A DNA stretch of 32,533 nt from Planctomycetaceae bacterium. Its GTDB lineage: Bacteria > Planctomycetota > Planctomycetia > Pirellulales > Thermoguttaceae. Numbering within the stretch: the stretch's first letter is position 1; each line of letters starts with the position of its first letter. The translations under genes and the position numbers were made by a program. The DNA is taken from contig JAIRPZ010000103.1 of the NCBI GenBank assembly GCA_031256755.1, forward strand, positions 1 through 32,533, in the 5' to 3' direction. Shown here piece after piece: positions 16,091-25,400 of this stretch. The notes under the pieces are model-generated. The model worked only from the letters and a program-made list of their open reading frames with translations. It searched no databases and was not told the origin of the DNA.

Positions 16091-16477
16091 CTACTTCCCT
16101 TTCTTTGCAGACGCATTGGCAACGGTTTTCTTCACAACCGTTTTTTTCGCACCCGTTTTGTCCGCTCCGGTTTTATTCAGAACAGGCTTTTTGCTGAAAG
16201 ACGCAGCCGGTTCGGCTTCGTGAGACACACGGAACGGAATTGCCTTCACCTGTTTACGAACGGCACCGGACCGGATACATTGGGTACACACTTTAACGGT
16301 CTTTACTGTTCCGTTATCGGCGGTTGTTTTGACATTTTGCAAGTTCGGCAAAAACTGCCGCCGGGTGATACCGGTTACTTTCGTGCCGACTCCGCCGAGG
16401 TATTTTGCTTTACCTCTCGTTTCAACGTGATTACCGAGTCCACGACCTTTTCCGCAAACTTCACAAACACGGGACAT
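16091..16477 (-). CDS. rpmB: Ribosomal protein L28 with long basic C-terminal tail
   Basis: A large-subunit ribosomal protein. The family start 'SRVCEVCGKGRGLGNHV' and 'TRRQFLPNLQNVK' followed by 'VKVCTQCIRSG' are clear, and the paired CxxC motifs suggest the zinc-binding form. It has 128 residues against about 60-80 for normal L28: the extra part (from about residue 80) is Lys/Ala/Thr-rich with repeated 'KKT' units, resembling histone-like tails. The longest frame starts at 16528, but 'MSRVCEVC' at ATG 16477 is the family N-terminus and a GGAG lies 12 nt before it. It stands alone rather than with rpmG. Confidence 0.93.
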   Translation of the reverse strand: MSRVCEVCGKGRGLGNHVETRGKAKYLGGVGTKVTGITRRQFLPNLQNVKTTADNGTVKTVKVCTQCIRSGAVRKQVKAIPFRVSHEAEPAASFSKKPVLNKTGADKTGAKKTVVKKTVANASAKKGK

Positions 16478-16537
16478 AACAAATATTCTCCAATGATTTT
16501 CGGCTGTAAAACGCACCGCCACCCACAATTCCGTTCA

Positions 16538-16565
16538 ATTTTATCACAGCCGGACATTTTTACAA
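16538..16565 (-). promoter_or_regulatory. Sigma-70-like promoter of rpmB
   Basis: Minus strand: TTGTAA (16565-16560), a 16-bp spacer and TAAAAT (16543-16538). Leader of about 54 nt. Confidence 0.6.
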
Positions 16566-16593
16566 GGGGGGCGTGGCCGTCTTTTGCTGCCGG

Positions 16594-18054
16594 TCACCGC
16601 ACTATCACGCTTTCGATGTTCAGGCAATCGGCGATTTTGCGCAGCGTTTCGGCATGGTGACCGATGCCCAGAGCGAAGTGGTGGGTCGGGCCTTCTTTCA
16701 CCCAGTTTTTCAGGAATGACCGGATGTCTTTGCCGAAATAACCGTGTGTTGCCGTGTTGCCGGTCGGCGGAATCGGTCCGTCCAGCGATTCCCCTTCCGC
16801 AATCACAAACTTAAACCGGCTGCCGGACGTGATGCCGATACTCAACATCGTTATCGGTCCCTTGCGGATATTGAATTCCACGCTTGCGCCGCTGCCCGGC
16901 TTGCCGTGAAACGTTTTCAGCGAGCGCAGCACCGGTTTCCGGTCGGCAATGTTCAAATGATGCGGACCGTCATGTCCGACAAGCACAGTACCGCGGTGAA
17001 AATCAATCGGATGAAATTCGGCAAAACTGCCGCCAATGCCGAGCCGGTCCATTATCAGCATGGCCGCACAGGTTTTTATGTCGAATTCGCCGCACATCGG
17101 AAATCCCGCACCGGTCAGCAGCGAATTGCCGACAATCAGATTCGTGACCAACTGCCGCATTTCCGTTCCCTCGCCCGCCTCGTAGTAATAAGCAAGTCCG
17201 TCAAGGTTCAGTGCATCGACAAATTTTTCGAGGGCAACGGCGGCTTTAGCGGCAACGTGCAAATCTTCGTCCGTTAATTTGGTCGTAATCGGGTCGGAAA
17301 CCGGCACCGGCGTATCGAAAAATCCGAGAATCTGTTTTTTCTTCGCTTCAATTTCTGTTACGAAATCTTCTTTGTAGAATTGTAAAATCTGGTCGGGTTC
17401 GCATTGGACAACGTGCGTACCGAAAGCGGCGGTGAATGCTGTCGGGTCGGTGTGCATATCGTACATTGATTCGAGCGTGTGTCCGAGATGCCCGATGCGT
17501 CCCCGTTTCAAATCGTGCAGCACTTTGGCGATATTGCACCATTCGGCAATTTCCGCATCTGCTGCCGGGTCGTTATGAAGCGTGCCGACAATGACTTCCG
17601 GCGGTTTGCGTCCGAACCGCAGTGCCACTCCCATAAACTCCGGCACGGAACAGAAATCATCGTTGGTCAGCATCGTTTGCGTGGTGGTCTTCGGATAATC
17701 GACTGCTGCGTCCGGCTGCAATGCAACAAGAACGAAGGGAACGTGCAGATTGCGGAAGAGTGTTCCGATACTGGACGATGTGGCATACGTTGCCATATCC
17801 ACGAACACGATATCGAGGTCGGCGGCGAGCATTTTCGGCAGGAGTTCGGCGGCGGATGCGGCGTTGTCCGTCAAACCGAAATTCTGAACGTTTACGCCGT
17901 TCTGCTTTACCTTATCGCACAGCGCATTGATTTTGCGGTGCATATCGGCGAGCATTCCGTCAAACTGTTTCCAATAGGTGTAATGACCGACACCGACTAC
18001 GCCGACGTTGGCGGCAAGCGGTTTTCGGCGCGGAATGGAAGGAAGTGCTGTCAT
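16594..18054 (-). CDS. L-fucose/L-arabinose isomerase family protein
   Basis: A 486-residue cytoplasmic sugar isomerase-like protein. The N-terminal Rossmann-like part ('NVGVVGVGHYTYWKQF') and the central and C-terminal segments 'YYYEAGEGTEMRQL', 'CGEFDIKTCAAMLIMDRLG', 'EFHPIDFHRGTVLVGHDGPHH' and 'HHFALGIGHHAETL' follow the L-arabinose/L-fucose isomerase fold, with Glu and His residues at the expected metal and catalytic places. The reaction would be aldose-to-ketose conversion needing Mn or another divalent metal; the actual sugar is not known. The length is close to AraA (about 500). No araB or araD kinase or epimerase gene is adjacent. It has its own TTGACA promoter and a leader of about 58 nt. 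Confidence 0.82.
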   Translation of the reverse strand: MTALPSIPRRKPLAANVGVVGVGHYTYWKQFDGMLADMHRKINALCDKVKQNGVNVQNFGLTDNAASAAELLPKMLAADLDIVFVDMATYATSSSIGTLFRNLHVPFVLVALQPDAAVDYPKTTTQTMLTNDDFCSVPEFMGVALRFGRKPPEVIVGTLHNDPAADAEIAEWCNIAKVLHDLKRGRIGHLGHTLESMYDMHTDPTAFTAAFGTHVVQCEPDQILQFYKEDFVTEIEAKKKQILGFFDTPVPVSDPITTKLTDEDLHVAAKAAVALEKFVDALNLDGLAYYYEAGEGTEMRQLVTNLIVGNSLLTGAGFPMCGEFDIKTCAAMLIMDRLGIGGSFAEFHPIDFHRGTVLVGHDGPHHLNIADRKPVLRSLKTFHGKPGSGASVEFNIRKGPITMLSIGITSGSRFKFVIAEGESLDGPIPPTGNTATHGYFGKDIRSFLKNWVKEGPTHHFALGIGHHAETLRKIADCLNIESVIVR

Positions 18055-18118
18055 CTGTTTGTTATAGTTTTCGGTAAAGATTCACAGTTCTCTGATGAGT
18101 TCCGATTCAGAAAAAGTG

Positions 18119-18146
18119 ATTTTAAGTAAAAAGCCATCAATGTCAA
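18119..18146 (-). promoter_or_regulatory. Sigma-70-like promoter of fucose/arabinose isomerase-like gene
   Basis: Minus strand: a consensus TTGACA (18146-18141), a 16-bp spacer and TAAAAT (18124-18119). Confidence 0.65.
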
Positions 18147-18503
18147 GCCAATAGCAGGGGGCATCGCCGCTCGCTTGCTGAATGCAAAAATCAAAACGTA
18201 CAGATTTTGATTAAGAAAAACCGATCTGCTGTATTAACCGCAGAATGTACTTGATTATTGTACTCGGCTTTGAACTTTTCTTTGATGACTCGGACAATTT
18301 GTTTAGCGTACCAGCGGTCATTCTGACTGGTATTAAATTAACTACAGTTTCGGAAAGAAAAGGAAGAAATTCGGAGGAGATGATTGAACGCAGTTTTCCT
18401 AACATCAATGTTAGGAAGATGATAGAAAAAATCAGCGACTTCTTACCTAACATTGTTGCTGTGCGTTTCTGTTTGCCGTTACACAAGACAAAGGCAAAAC
18501 GGA
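18147..18503. other. AT-rich intergenic region with two palindromes
   Basis: 357 bp between the isomerase promoter and the queG stop. AATCAAAA (18189-18196) and TTTTGATT (18205-18212) form an 8-bp stem. TCCTAACATCAATGTTAGGA (18397-18416) is a perfect 20-bp palindrome, and a partial third copy of its half-site (CCTAACATTG) lies near 18446. Short frames on both strands (a 91-codon minus frame at 18211-18486 and a minus segment reading 'QNDRWYAKQIVRVIKEKF') may be debris of an old gene, but none can be supported as functional. Confidence 0.5.
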
Positions 18504-19352
18504 TTACCCAAGAGGGGAACCGCGAAGCAGCCGCAGAATCTCTGCCGAATCCGTTTGCAACGGATCACGCATTCCCGGCGGCAATTCCGGTAGCCCCGCA
18601 TTATGCGGACAAACCTTTTGACACACATCACAACCAAGAAAACAATTGCCCCGTTTTGCCTCTATATCCGCCGGTATTTCTCCCCGATGTACCAGCGTCC
18701 AATAACTCAAACAACGCCGCGAATCCAAAACATACGGCGCAACCAGTGCGCCCGTCGGACATGCATCAAGACAAACTCGGCAATCGCCGCACAAATCAAA
18801 CGGCCCAGGCGGCAACGGAACAGGTTCAAGCCGTTCCGTAGAAAGAAATGCCGACAGAAACATTTTGGATCCGTACTTCGGATGAATGATCAACGTATTC
18901 TTTCCGAAATTGCCCAAACCGGCATCGGCGGCAAATTGTTTTTCCAGAATCGGAGCGGTGTCACAGGTTCCGCGGCAGCGTCCGCCGGGAAAAAGTTCGG
19001 CGTGTTTCTTGGCTAAAACCGCGAGACGGCTTTTGATCCAGCAGTGGTAATCGGCACCGCGGGCATATTCCGCAATGCCGGTCAATGCCTGAATCGGATG
19101 AGGATCGCTCAAAACTTTGCCGTAGGAAACCGCAAGCATCATGATCGATTTCACTCCGGGCAGCAGGGAATCAGGATGTTTACGGAGATTGAAATGGCGG
19201 ACAAAATGCTGTTGTCCCGCATGCATACCGGAATCCAGCCAGCGGGCGAAGAAGTCAAATGTCTTCGGAGACGCTGCGGGAATAATGCCTGCAAGATCGA
19301 AACCGATGTTGCAGGCGGTATCGAGAAGCAGTGCCGACGGCGTTATTGACAT
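18504..19352 (-). CDS. queG: Epoxyqueuosine reductase (short form)
   Basis: A cytoplasmic cobalamin- and iron-sulfur-dependent enzyme that makes queuosine from epoxyqueuosine in tRNA. Visible parts: 'GFDLAGI' at the N-terminus, 'GNFGKNTLIIHPKYGS' in the B12-binding core and two ferredoxin-like 4Fe-4S motifs, 'CGDCRVCLDACPTGA' and 'CFLGCDVCQKVCPHN'. At 282 residues it ends soon after the second cluster, so it lacks the C-terminal HEAT-like tRNA-binding repeats of longer QueG proteins. The ATG at 19352 is chosen over the TTG three codons earlier. Its start codon overlaps the -35 box of the divergent gene at 19413. Confidence 0.9.
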   Translation of the reverse strand: MSITPSALLLDTACNIGFDLAGIIPAASPKTFDFFARWLDSGMHAGQQHFVRHFNLRKHPDSLLPGVKSIMMLAVSYGKVLSDPHPIQALTGIAEYARGADYHCWIKSRLAVLAKKHAELFPGGRCRGTCDTAPILEKQFAADAGLGNFGKNTLIIHPKYGSKMFLSAFLSTERLEPVPLPPGPFDLCGDCRVCLDACPTGALVAPYVLDSRRCLSYWTLVHRGEIPADIEAKRGNCFLGCDVCQKVCPHNAGLPELPPGMRDPLQTDSAEILRLLRGSPLG

Positions 19353-19400
19353 TTGGAGCAAATCGGGTACAATAAACGATTAGAATTTAGAGAATGTCAA
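19346..19400. promoter_or_regulatory. Overlapping divergent promoters of queG and gene 19413-20585
   Basis: Plus strand: TTGACA (19346-19351), a 16-bp spacer and TACAAT (19368-19373). Minus strand: TTGACA (19400-19395), an 18-bp spacer and TTTATT (19376-19371). The two -10 elements overlap, so polymerase could occupy only one at a time. The plus promoter is the stronger match. Confidence 0.6.
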
Positions 19401-19412
19401 ACAAGAATCAAT

Positions 19413-20585
19413 ATGTCGAACCCAAACGCAGAAGATAATTGGTCACAATTGTTGTCGGATTTCGGAATTCAGGAGAATCCGTCCGATACCAAATCCGAGA
19501 CAAAACCGGTAAAAGAAACCGCTCCCGACAAAAGGCGCAAAGCCAGAGCAGAAGAAACAAGACAGACGGTTCCTTCCGAGGAGGCAGTGCCGGTGCCGCA
19601 GGAAACTGCCGGCGAAGATTCGGGAACAAAAGAAAAACGGTCGTTTTTTTCCCGTTTTCCCAAAATTAGTTTTTTCGGGGTGCCGCCGCAGCCGTCATCG
19701 GATTCCGTTGCGGAAGGATCCCCGCCGAATTCGTTTACCGGCAGCAAATTGGAAAAGATGCCGGTTGATTTGCCTCACAAGGAAAAGTCCGAAGGAAAAG
19801 GGGGAAAGTATGCCGCCCAGAAAGGCAAAAAAGCGGATCCTTACGCGGTGGTTGCGGCGCAAATTGATACGCTTGCCGATGCGGAGTACCCTTCCCGGCG
19901 GTCAGTGCCGTCAATGTTTGACGAACCGACTCCCGAACCGGAAGAAATGCGCAATCTCAAGAATTTGATCGGGGAACAGCCGGACGAAGATGACCGGGCG
20001 GACAGCGGTGTTGATGAAGAATTCCGTCAGAATCGCGGACACCGGCGGGGACGCGGACAAGGATATTTGGAAGGATCGGCTCCCCGCGGACGGGGTTCCC
20101 GTTATCCGTCTGCGGACAGCAGAGCCGCAGACAGTTGCGGCGAAGAGACAGTCGAAAATTACGAATTCGAACCGGTTTTGGCGGACGATGACGACTTCCC
20201 CGACAGCCGTCCGCCCCGCAGCCGCCGTGGAACACGGTACTCCGGCAACCGCCGTGAGGAGCCACTGCCGATGCCGGCGGAAAACGATCTTCCGCAGGAA
20301 GAATGGTCGGAGGTCGATGAAGCATTGCAAGCGTCTCATGCCCGCAGCAGCCGCCGTCCCCGTTATGAGCGTCCGGCAAGACCGCCGAGAACGGAGTCCG
20401 CCGTTGCGGAAGATGCAGCAGAAAACGAAGATACCAGCGGAGAGATCGTTCACCGGAACATTCCGAGTTGGGAAGAAGCCGTAGATGAATTGATTGCCGG
20501 CAACATTACACGGCACAAAAGTCACCGTCATCAACCCGGACGACCGTATCCGTCGCATGGACAAAACAGAAAACGGCGGGATTAG
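19413..20585 (+). CDS. Disordered Arg/Glu-rich protein with conserved C-terminal segment
   Basis: A 390-residue soluble protein, mostly low complexity: an acidic/Lys-rich N-terminal half, a short hydrophobic-basic patch ('FFSRFPKISFFGVPP', about residues 80-95), then RGRG/RR-rich stretches like those of RNA-binding tails. The C-terminus 'IPSWEEAVDELIAGNI' followed by a His/Arg-rich tail resembles a conserved end I associate with planctomycete proteins that have Arg/Gly-rich tails. Function unknown; binding to RNA or the ribosome is a guess from composition. The ATG at 19413 is used because the longer frame starts inside the promoter. Confidence 0.7.
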   Translation: MSNPNAEDNWSQLLSDFGIQENPSDTKSETKPVKETAPDKRRKARAEETRQTVPSEEAVPVPQETAGEDSGTKEKRSFFSRFPKISFFGVPPQPSSDSVAEGSPPNSFTGSKLEKMPVDLPHKEKSEGKGGKYAAQKGKKADPYAVVAAQIDTLADAEYPSRRSVPSMFDEPTPEPEEMRNLKNLIGEQPDEDDRADSGVDEEFRQNRGHRRGRGQGYLEGSAPRGRGSRYPSADSRAADSCGEETVENYEFEPVLADDDDFPDSRPPRSRRGTRYSGNRREEPLPMPAENDLPQEEWSEVDEALQASHARSSRRPRYERPARPPRTESAVAEDAAENEDTSGEIVHRNIPSWEEAVDELIAGNITRHKSHRHQPGRPYPSHGQNRKRRD

Positions 20586-20603
20586 CGGTACAGGCAAGTT
20601 TCA

Positions 20604-20612
20604 TGTTATAAT
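20604..20612 (+). promoter_or_regulatory. Extended -10 promoter of GHMP kinase gene
   Basis: TGT followed by a consensus TATAAT (20607-20612). No good -35 is present, in line with the extended -10 type. Start expected near 20619, leader of about 30 nt. Confidence 0.6.
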
Positions 20613-20648
20613 CCGGCGTTGAAAAACACGCCGTTTTTGTTTACCGTT

Positions 20649-21656
20649 ATGGAAATTATTCGCCGCTGCGCCTTTGCCAGAGCAGGATTGATTGGAAACC
20701 CTTCGGACGGATACAACGGAAAAACAATGACCGTTGCCGTCAAAAATTTCTGGGCGCAAATTGCTCTCTACGAATGGGATCGGCTTGAAATTGTTCCTTC
20801 GCCGCTTGATGAAAGCCGGTTTTCATCTGTTTATGCTCTTGCCGAAGATGTCCGTCTGCACGGCTATTACGGCGGTATCCGGTTAATCAAAGCCGCTATT
20901 AACGGCTTCGTTTCGTATTGCACGGAACGGGGACTCAAACTCCATGACCGTAATTTTTCCATCCGCTATGAAACAACGATCCCGCGTCAGGTCGGCATGG
21001 CAGGATCGAGTGCGATTGTGGTGGCGGCACTTCGGGCGTTGATGGATTTTTACGAAATTCAGGTGCCGCAACGGGTTTTGCCGTCTCTTGTATTATCGAT
21101 TGAGCGGGATCAACTCGGAATTCCGGCAGGGCTGCAAGACCGTGTGGCGCAAGTATATGAGGGCTGCGTTTTTATGGATTTCAGCAAAGAAGCCATGACA
21201 ACCGAAAACGGTTTTGTTTGCGGGCGGTACGAAACGATTGACACGGCACTTTTGCCGCCGCTTTATATTGCCTATTCGACGGAATACGGAGAACCGACAG
21301 AGATTTTTCACAACCGTTTGCGGTTCCGGTATGATCAGGGGGAACCTGCGGTGGTTGCCGCTATGCAGCAGTTTGCCGATTTGACAGAGCAAGTCCGCAA
21401 CGCCATTCTATCGAAGCAGCCGGAATTGCTGCCGGCTTTACTGAATGCGAATTTTGATTTACGCCGGTCGATTTGCCGTTTGCCGCAGGAACACGTATTG
21501 ATGATTGAAACGGCACGATCCTGCGGAGCGTCTGCTAAATTTGCCGGAAGCGGCGGTGCGATTGTCGGAACCTATCCTGACGAAGCCGCATTTATCCGGC
21601 TGAAAGACGCAATGAAACAAATCGGCTGCGAAACGATTAAACCTGTTATCGAGTAA
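20649..21656 (+). CDS. GHMP kinase, glucuronokinase-like
   Basis: A 335-residue cytoplasmic sugar or metabolite kinase. The N-terminal 'ARAGLIGNPSDGYNGKTM' is the substrate/ATP strand-loop seen in glucuronokinase and L-arabinokinase-type GHMP enzymes. The P-loop-like motif 2 'PRQVGMAGSSAIV' lies at residues 112-124, and the C-terminal motif 3 'AKFAGSGGAIVG' is present. Substrate not determined; phosphorylation of the anomeric carbon of a uronic acid or pentose is the closest guess. The ATG at 20649 lies downstream of the extended -10 promoter; the longer frame would start at the transcription start itself. No nucleotidyltransferase partner is adjacent. Confidence 0.8.
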   Translation: MEIIRRCAFARAGLIGNPSDGYNGKTMTVAVKNFWAQIALYEWDRLEIVPSPLDESRFSSVYALAEDVRLHGYYGGIRLIKAAINGFVSYCTERGLKLHDRNFSIRYETTIPRQVGMAGSSAIVVAALRALMDFYEIQVPQRVLPSLVLSIERDQLGIPAGLQDRVAQVYEGCVFMDFSKEAMTTENGFVCGRYETIDTALLPPLYIAYSTEYGEPTEIFHNRLRFRYDQGEPAVVAAMQQFADLTEQVRNAILSKQPELLPALLNANFDLRRSICRLPQEHVLMIETARSCGASAKFAGSGGAIVGTYPDEAAFIRLKDAMKQIGCETIKPVIE

Positions 21657-21705
21657 AGGCGGTCAAAGAGCAAAAAAATTAACGTTAACTAATTCCTACA
21701 GAGAA

Positions 21706-22182
21706 ATGAACAAAATGATTATGTTCCAATCAAACCGTTGCAGAGTTCTTTTAATGATAATTGCGTGGTGATTGTCTTACTATCCGTTATTCTTTCCTGC
21801 CGTTTTTATATCGCCAAACAGCAGACGGATGCAGTATTAAATGACCGGATAGAAAAAAATTATTACGGATATTAGATACATCGTTGAGCAAGAAAACAAG
21901 AGCAGCATCGGGCAAACAAATAAAGAAGGTAATATCAATCTCTATCTTTAATCTTTATGATGAAGTTTTACCGTATCTGCGGAAAATAACCGTAAAATCT
22001 TTGCGAAAACCAGTCATTGCTACGGCGAAAAATCTCATTATAAACCAGATAATGGTATAGAATCATTGCTCATACAAATTGGCTGGATGGAAACAAAACC
22101 ATCCGTTGACGGGATTAGTATCATAATAGGCGAGGATAGATTTAATCTTTCATTTATTCAAGCGAATTCGTCCTGCCGCTGA
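21706..22182 (+). pseudogene. Decayed gene for a membrane-anchored protein
   Basis: An AT-rich stretch in which protein-like segments follow one another in different frames. The ATG at 21706 gives 'MFQSNRCRVLLMIIAW' and a stop. A shift continues as 'VIVLLSVILSCRFYIAKQQ', completing a plausible membrane helix. Later frames give 'ITDIRYIVEQENKSSIGQT', 'LYDEVLPYLRKITVKS' and 'GIESLLIQIGWMETKPSVDG', ending in a TGA at 22180. This pattern suggests a small anchored protein broken by several indels. I do not recognise the family. It could instead be chance in AT-rich sequence. Confidence 0.4.
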
Positions 22183-22371
22183 CCTTGTCGGGGAGAAAAA
22201 CGCAGCAAGCGAAAGAAGAACATTAACAATGGGTTTGTATGGTGTATTTTGGGCAACTTGCAGGATTTCAAGCATTTTCTGAAAAACCGGCTTTGTCATG
22301 CCGATGGTGCATTTGAATTGGACATTCGGCATTTCCAGCATGCAGGTGATACGTTCTGCCGTTGTTGACAA
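22150..22371 (-). pseudogene. Transposase N-terminal fragment
   Basis: A 73-codon frame whose 'MLEMPNVQFKCTIGMTKPVFQKMLEILQVA' (minus strand, from the ATG at 22341) resembles the first helix of IS5/IS4-like DDE transposases (F-x-x-x-x-G-M/V-x-K-x-x-F-x-x-M-x-x-x-L). The sequence then changes to an unrelated tail and stops. No catalytic domain or terminal repeats were seen. It partly overlaps the decayed gene at 21706-22182. The assignment is tentative. Confidence 0.4.
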
Positions 22372-22393
22372 AAAATGGAAAATTCTGTAAACT
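22365..22393 (+). promoter_or_regulatory. Sigma-70-like promoter of kinase/WD40 gene
   Basis: A consensus TTGACA (22365-22370), a 17-bp spacer and TAAACT (22388-22393). Leader of about 45 nt, no Shine-Dalgarno before the ATG at 22445. Confidence 0.7.
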
Positions 22394-22444
22394 CCCTATA
22401 CCATAACGATTTAACAGTTAGGGAACAAGTCCGATAAAAACATT

Positions 22445-25400
22445 ATGTTCCTTGCCGTTTGCCCTCATTGCCGAAAAACTTACAAACTTGACGATTCCCT
22501 CATCGGCAAGCGGGCAACGTGCAAACAGTGCCGGAATATCTTTACACTGGTCGAAATCTCCGATACAACCGTACAAACCGATTCCGCTTTCGATCTAAAA
22601 CGCCCCCTAAACGGATGTCCGGCACACCCTGCCCCGGCGGCACAAACCGTCAAAACAAAAGAACCCTTTGCTCCCGAAACCGGCTTGTGGAATATCGGCG
22701 ATCTCGTTCTCGGCATTTATGAAGTCAAACCGCTTGCCGAAAACGTCCCGTATGCCGAAGGCGGTGTCGGCATCGTTCACCGCATCTATCACCGCGAATG
22801 GGATATGGACCTTGCCGTCAAAAGTCCCAAACCGCAGTTTTTTCAAACCGAACACGGCAAAAAAAGTTACGAAAAAGAAGCACAAACGTGGATCGAACTC
22901 GGTCTTCATCCGAATATCGTCACCTGCTATCTTGTACGGCGGATCGGCGGTATTCCCCGTCTTTTTGCCGAATTCGTGCCGGACGGTTCGCTCCGCGACT
23001 GGATACTCAACGGACGGCTTTACGAGGGGGGACAAGATACCGCCCTGCTCCGCATTTTTAATCTCGCCGTTCAATTCGCATGGGGGTTGGAACACGCTCA
23101 CCGGCAAACACTGCTGCACCTCGATGTGAAACCCGCCAACGTGATGATGTCCGGTCAAACCGCTAAAGTTGCCGACTTCGGACTGTCGCAAGCCCCGATG
23201 GATTCGGGAACGGAATCTTCCGGCTCACCGAATAACCCGGCAAACATGATTTCTATCGGCATGACTCCCGGCTATTGTTCGCCGGAACAATATCTTGCCG
23301 TTGAACTGGTCAAAAAACTTGAATTCGATAAAGTGCCGCCGCTCACCGTCCGAACCGACATTTGGTCTTGGGCGGTCAGCATTTTAAGTATGTTTGTCGG
23401 CGGACCGCCCTGCAACAAACAAGGCGGACAAAATGCACGGCAGGTCTGCATTGACTTTCTGAAACAAAAAAACGGCACCGCCGGAAGACGGATGCCCTCC
23501 GCGCTCGAACCGCCCCCCATGCCGAAGGACGTTGCCGATCTTTTACTGCGGTGTTTGGAAGAAGAACCGGCGAAACGACCGGAGTCCATGGAACAGATTG
23601 CCGATGAATTGATCCGCGCTTACAAATCACTGACAGATTCGGATTTTCCACGCTCAAAACCGGCAAGTGCCGCATGGACACCGGACAGCATGAACAACCG
23701 TGCCGCATCGTTTCTCGACTTAAACAAGCCGGCAGAAGCCGTGAAGTTGTATGATCAGGCGATCTCCATGCAGCCATGGCATCCGGCAGTGACGTATAAC
23801 CGGACAATTATTGCGTGGCGGCTGGGACAAATGACAGACACTGCCGCTGTTGAACGTTTGGAAACGCTGATCAAGATGCGTCCGAACAATTCCGGTGCGG
23901 TTTATGGTCTCGGATTGGCGCAGCGGGAACGGGGAAATTTGTCGTCCGCATTGGATGCGTTTCAGAATGCGCTATCCATCGAGGACCGGGAAGATATACG
24001 CCGGGCAATTTCCGTTACAGAAAATGTTGCCGCCGGCGATGCCCGGTGTGTTGAAAGTTGGACGCTGCTTCCTGATTTCAATGAGGGACTGACACCTTCC
24101 GCTCATGTTTCCGCTTCGGCTCATTCCATCTATGCAGACAGCAAAAGCGAATTCCTGCTGTTTTACGCCAAACCGCAAACGCTGCAAATCGTTTCGGCAA
24201 TGACCGGTCATATACAGCGGTCATTCAAAATTCCGCAGCAAAAAGCGGGGCATGCGGACGTACACACCGAAACGTTTCATACGGAACGCTGGGCATTGAG
24301 CGATGATCTGCTTTGGGAACTTTACGCCGATCCTAACGGCATCACCATGCGCCGTGTCGGTACAACGGCTGCTGCCTATTTGTTTCAGAAAATACAGTGG
24401 TCGGCTGCCGGCAATGCATCGGCGGCAGTCGGTAAAATCATCGAAAACCGGGCCGACATTTCCAACCTGAAAACGAAACGGAAAATCGGTTCGCTGCAAG
24501 GACACGAAGGCCGAATCACTGCGCTGGCATTTTGTCCTGATGCACGATTTGCGGCAACGGCTGCCGAAGATCGAACCGTGCGGATTTGGGAACTCCCTTC
24601 CTGCCGCTGCCTGCGGACATTTACAACCGCGAAAAATACCATTGATGCCGTCTATTTCGATCCGAACAAATTGTTTGTACTGACCCTTACCGCTAACGGA
24701 ACACTCCGGCTTTGGTCGGTTGCGTCTTTGTGCCGGCAGCCGTTTCGTGCGCCGCTGCAACTTTCTAACGTGACCAGTGCCGAAGAAGCAGGCAGACAGC
24801 AGTCCGAAATGGAACGTTTTTGTAACGATATTCGGCAGGCAGTCCGGCAAAAAGATTACGCAGCCGTTCTTGAATTATGGGAAAAAGCGAAAACGCTTCC
24901 CGGCTGGGAAACGATGCGGAATATACTGGAAACCGAAGGAATCGGAGATGAGATCAAACGGCATACGGTTCGGGAATCGTTTGATTCGGCACTTTGCACG
25001 CACACATTGAGCGGACATTCCGAGCCGGTCACAGGCATTGCCGTTTCGCTGGATGCGAATCTGATCGCCTCGGCAGGGCAGGATACAACGATTCGGATTT
25101 GGAACATTGCAGAACAAAGACGCGAGGCGGATTTAACCGGTCACCGGGACTGGGTGCGCAGCATTGCCTTGACGACCGATGCCCGGTTTCTCGTTTCCGG
25201 CAGTTGGGACGGTTCTGTCCATATTTGGAACATTGCGGAAAAAAAGACGATTCGAAGCTTCGGCGAGCGGATTAAATTGCTGACGAAAATTGCTCTGTCG
25301 CCGCAGGGAAATATCGTGGCTGTTGCCAATGCTGCCGGTTCGGTTTTGCTTTGGGATGTGCTGTCCAATACCGTATTGAACCGGTACACAAATCGGAGCA

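Noticed and set aside
18211..18486. 91-codon minus-strand frame and the plus-strand frame starting at 18245
   Set aside because: Both contain the 18397-18416 palindrome, and the plus frame continues antisense through queG; no family recognised.
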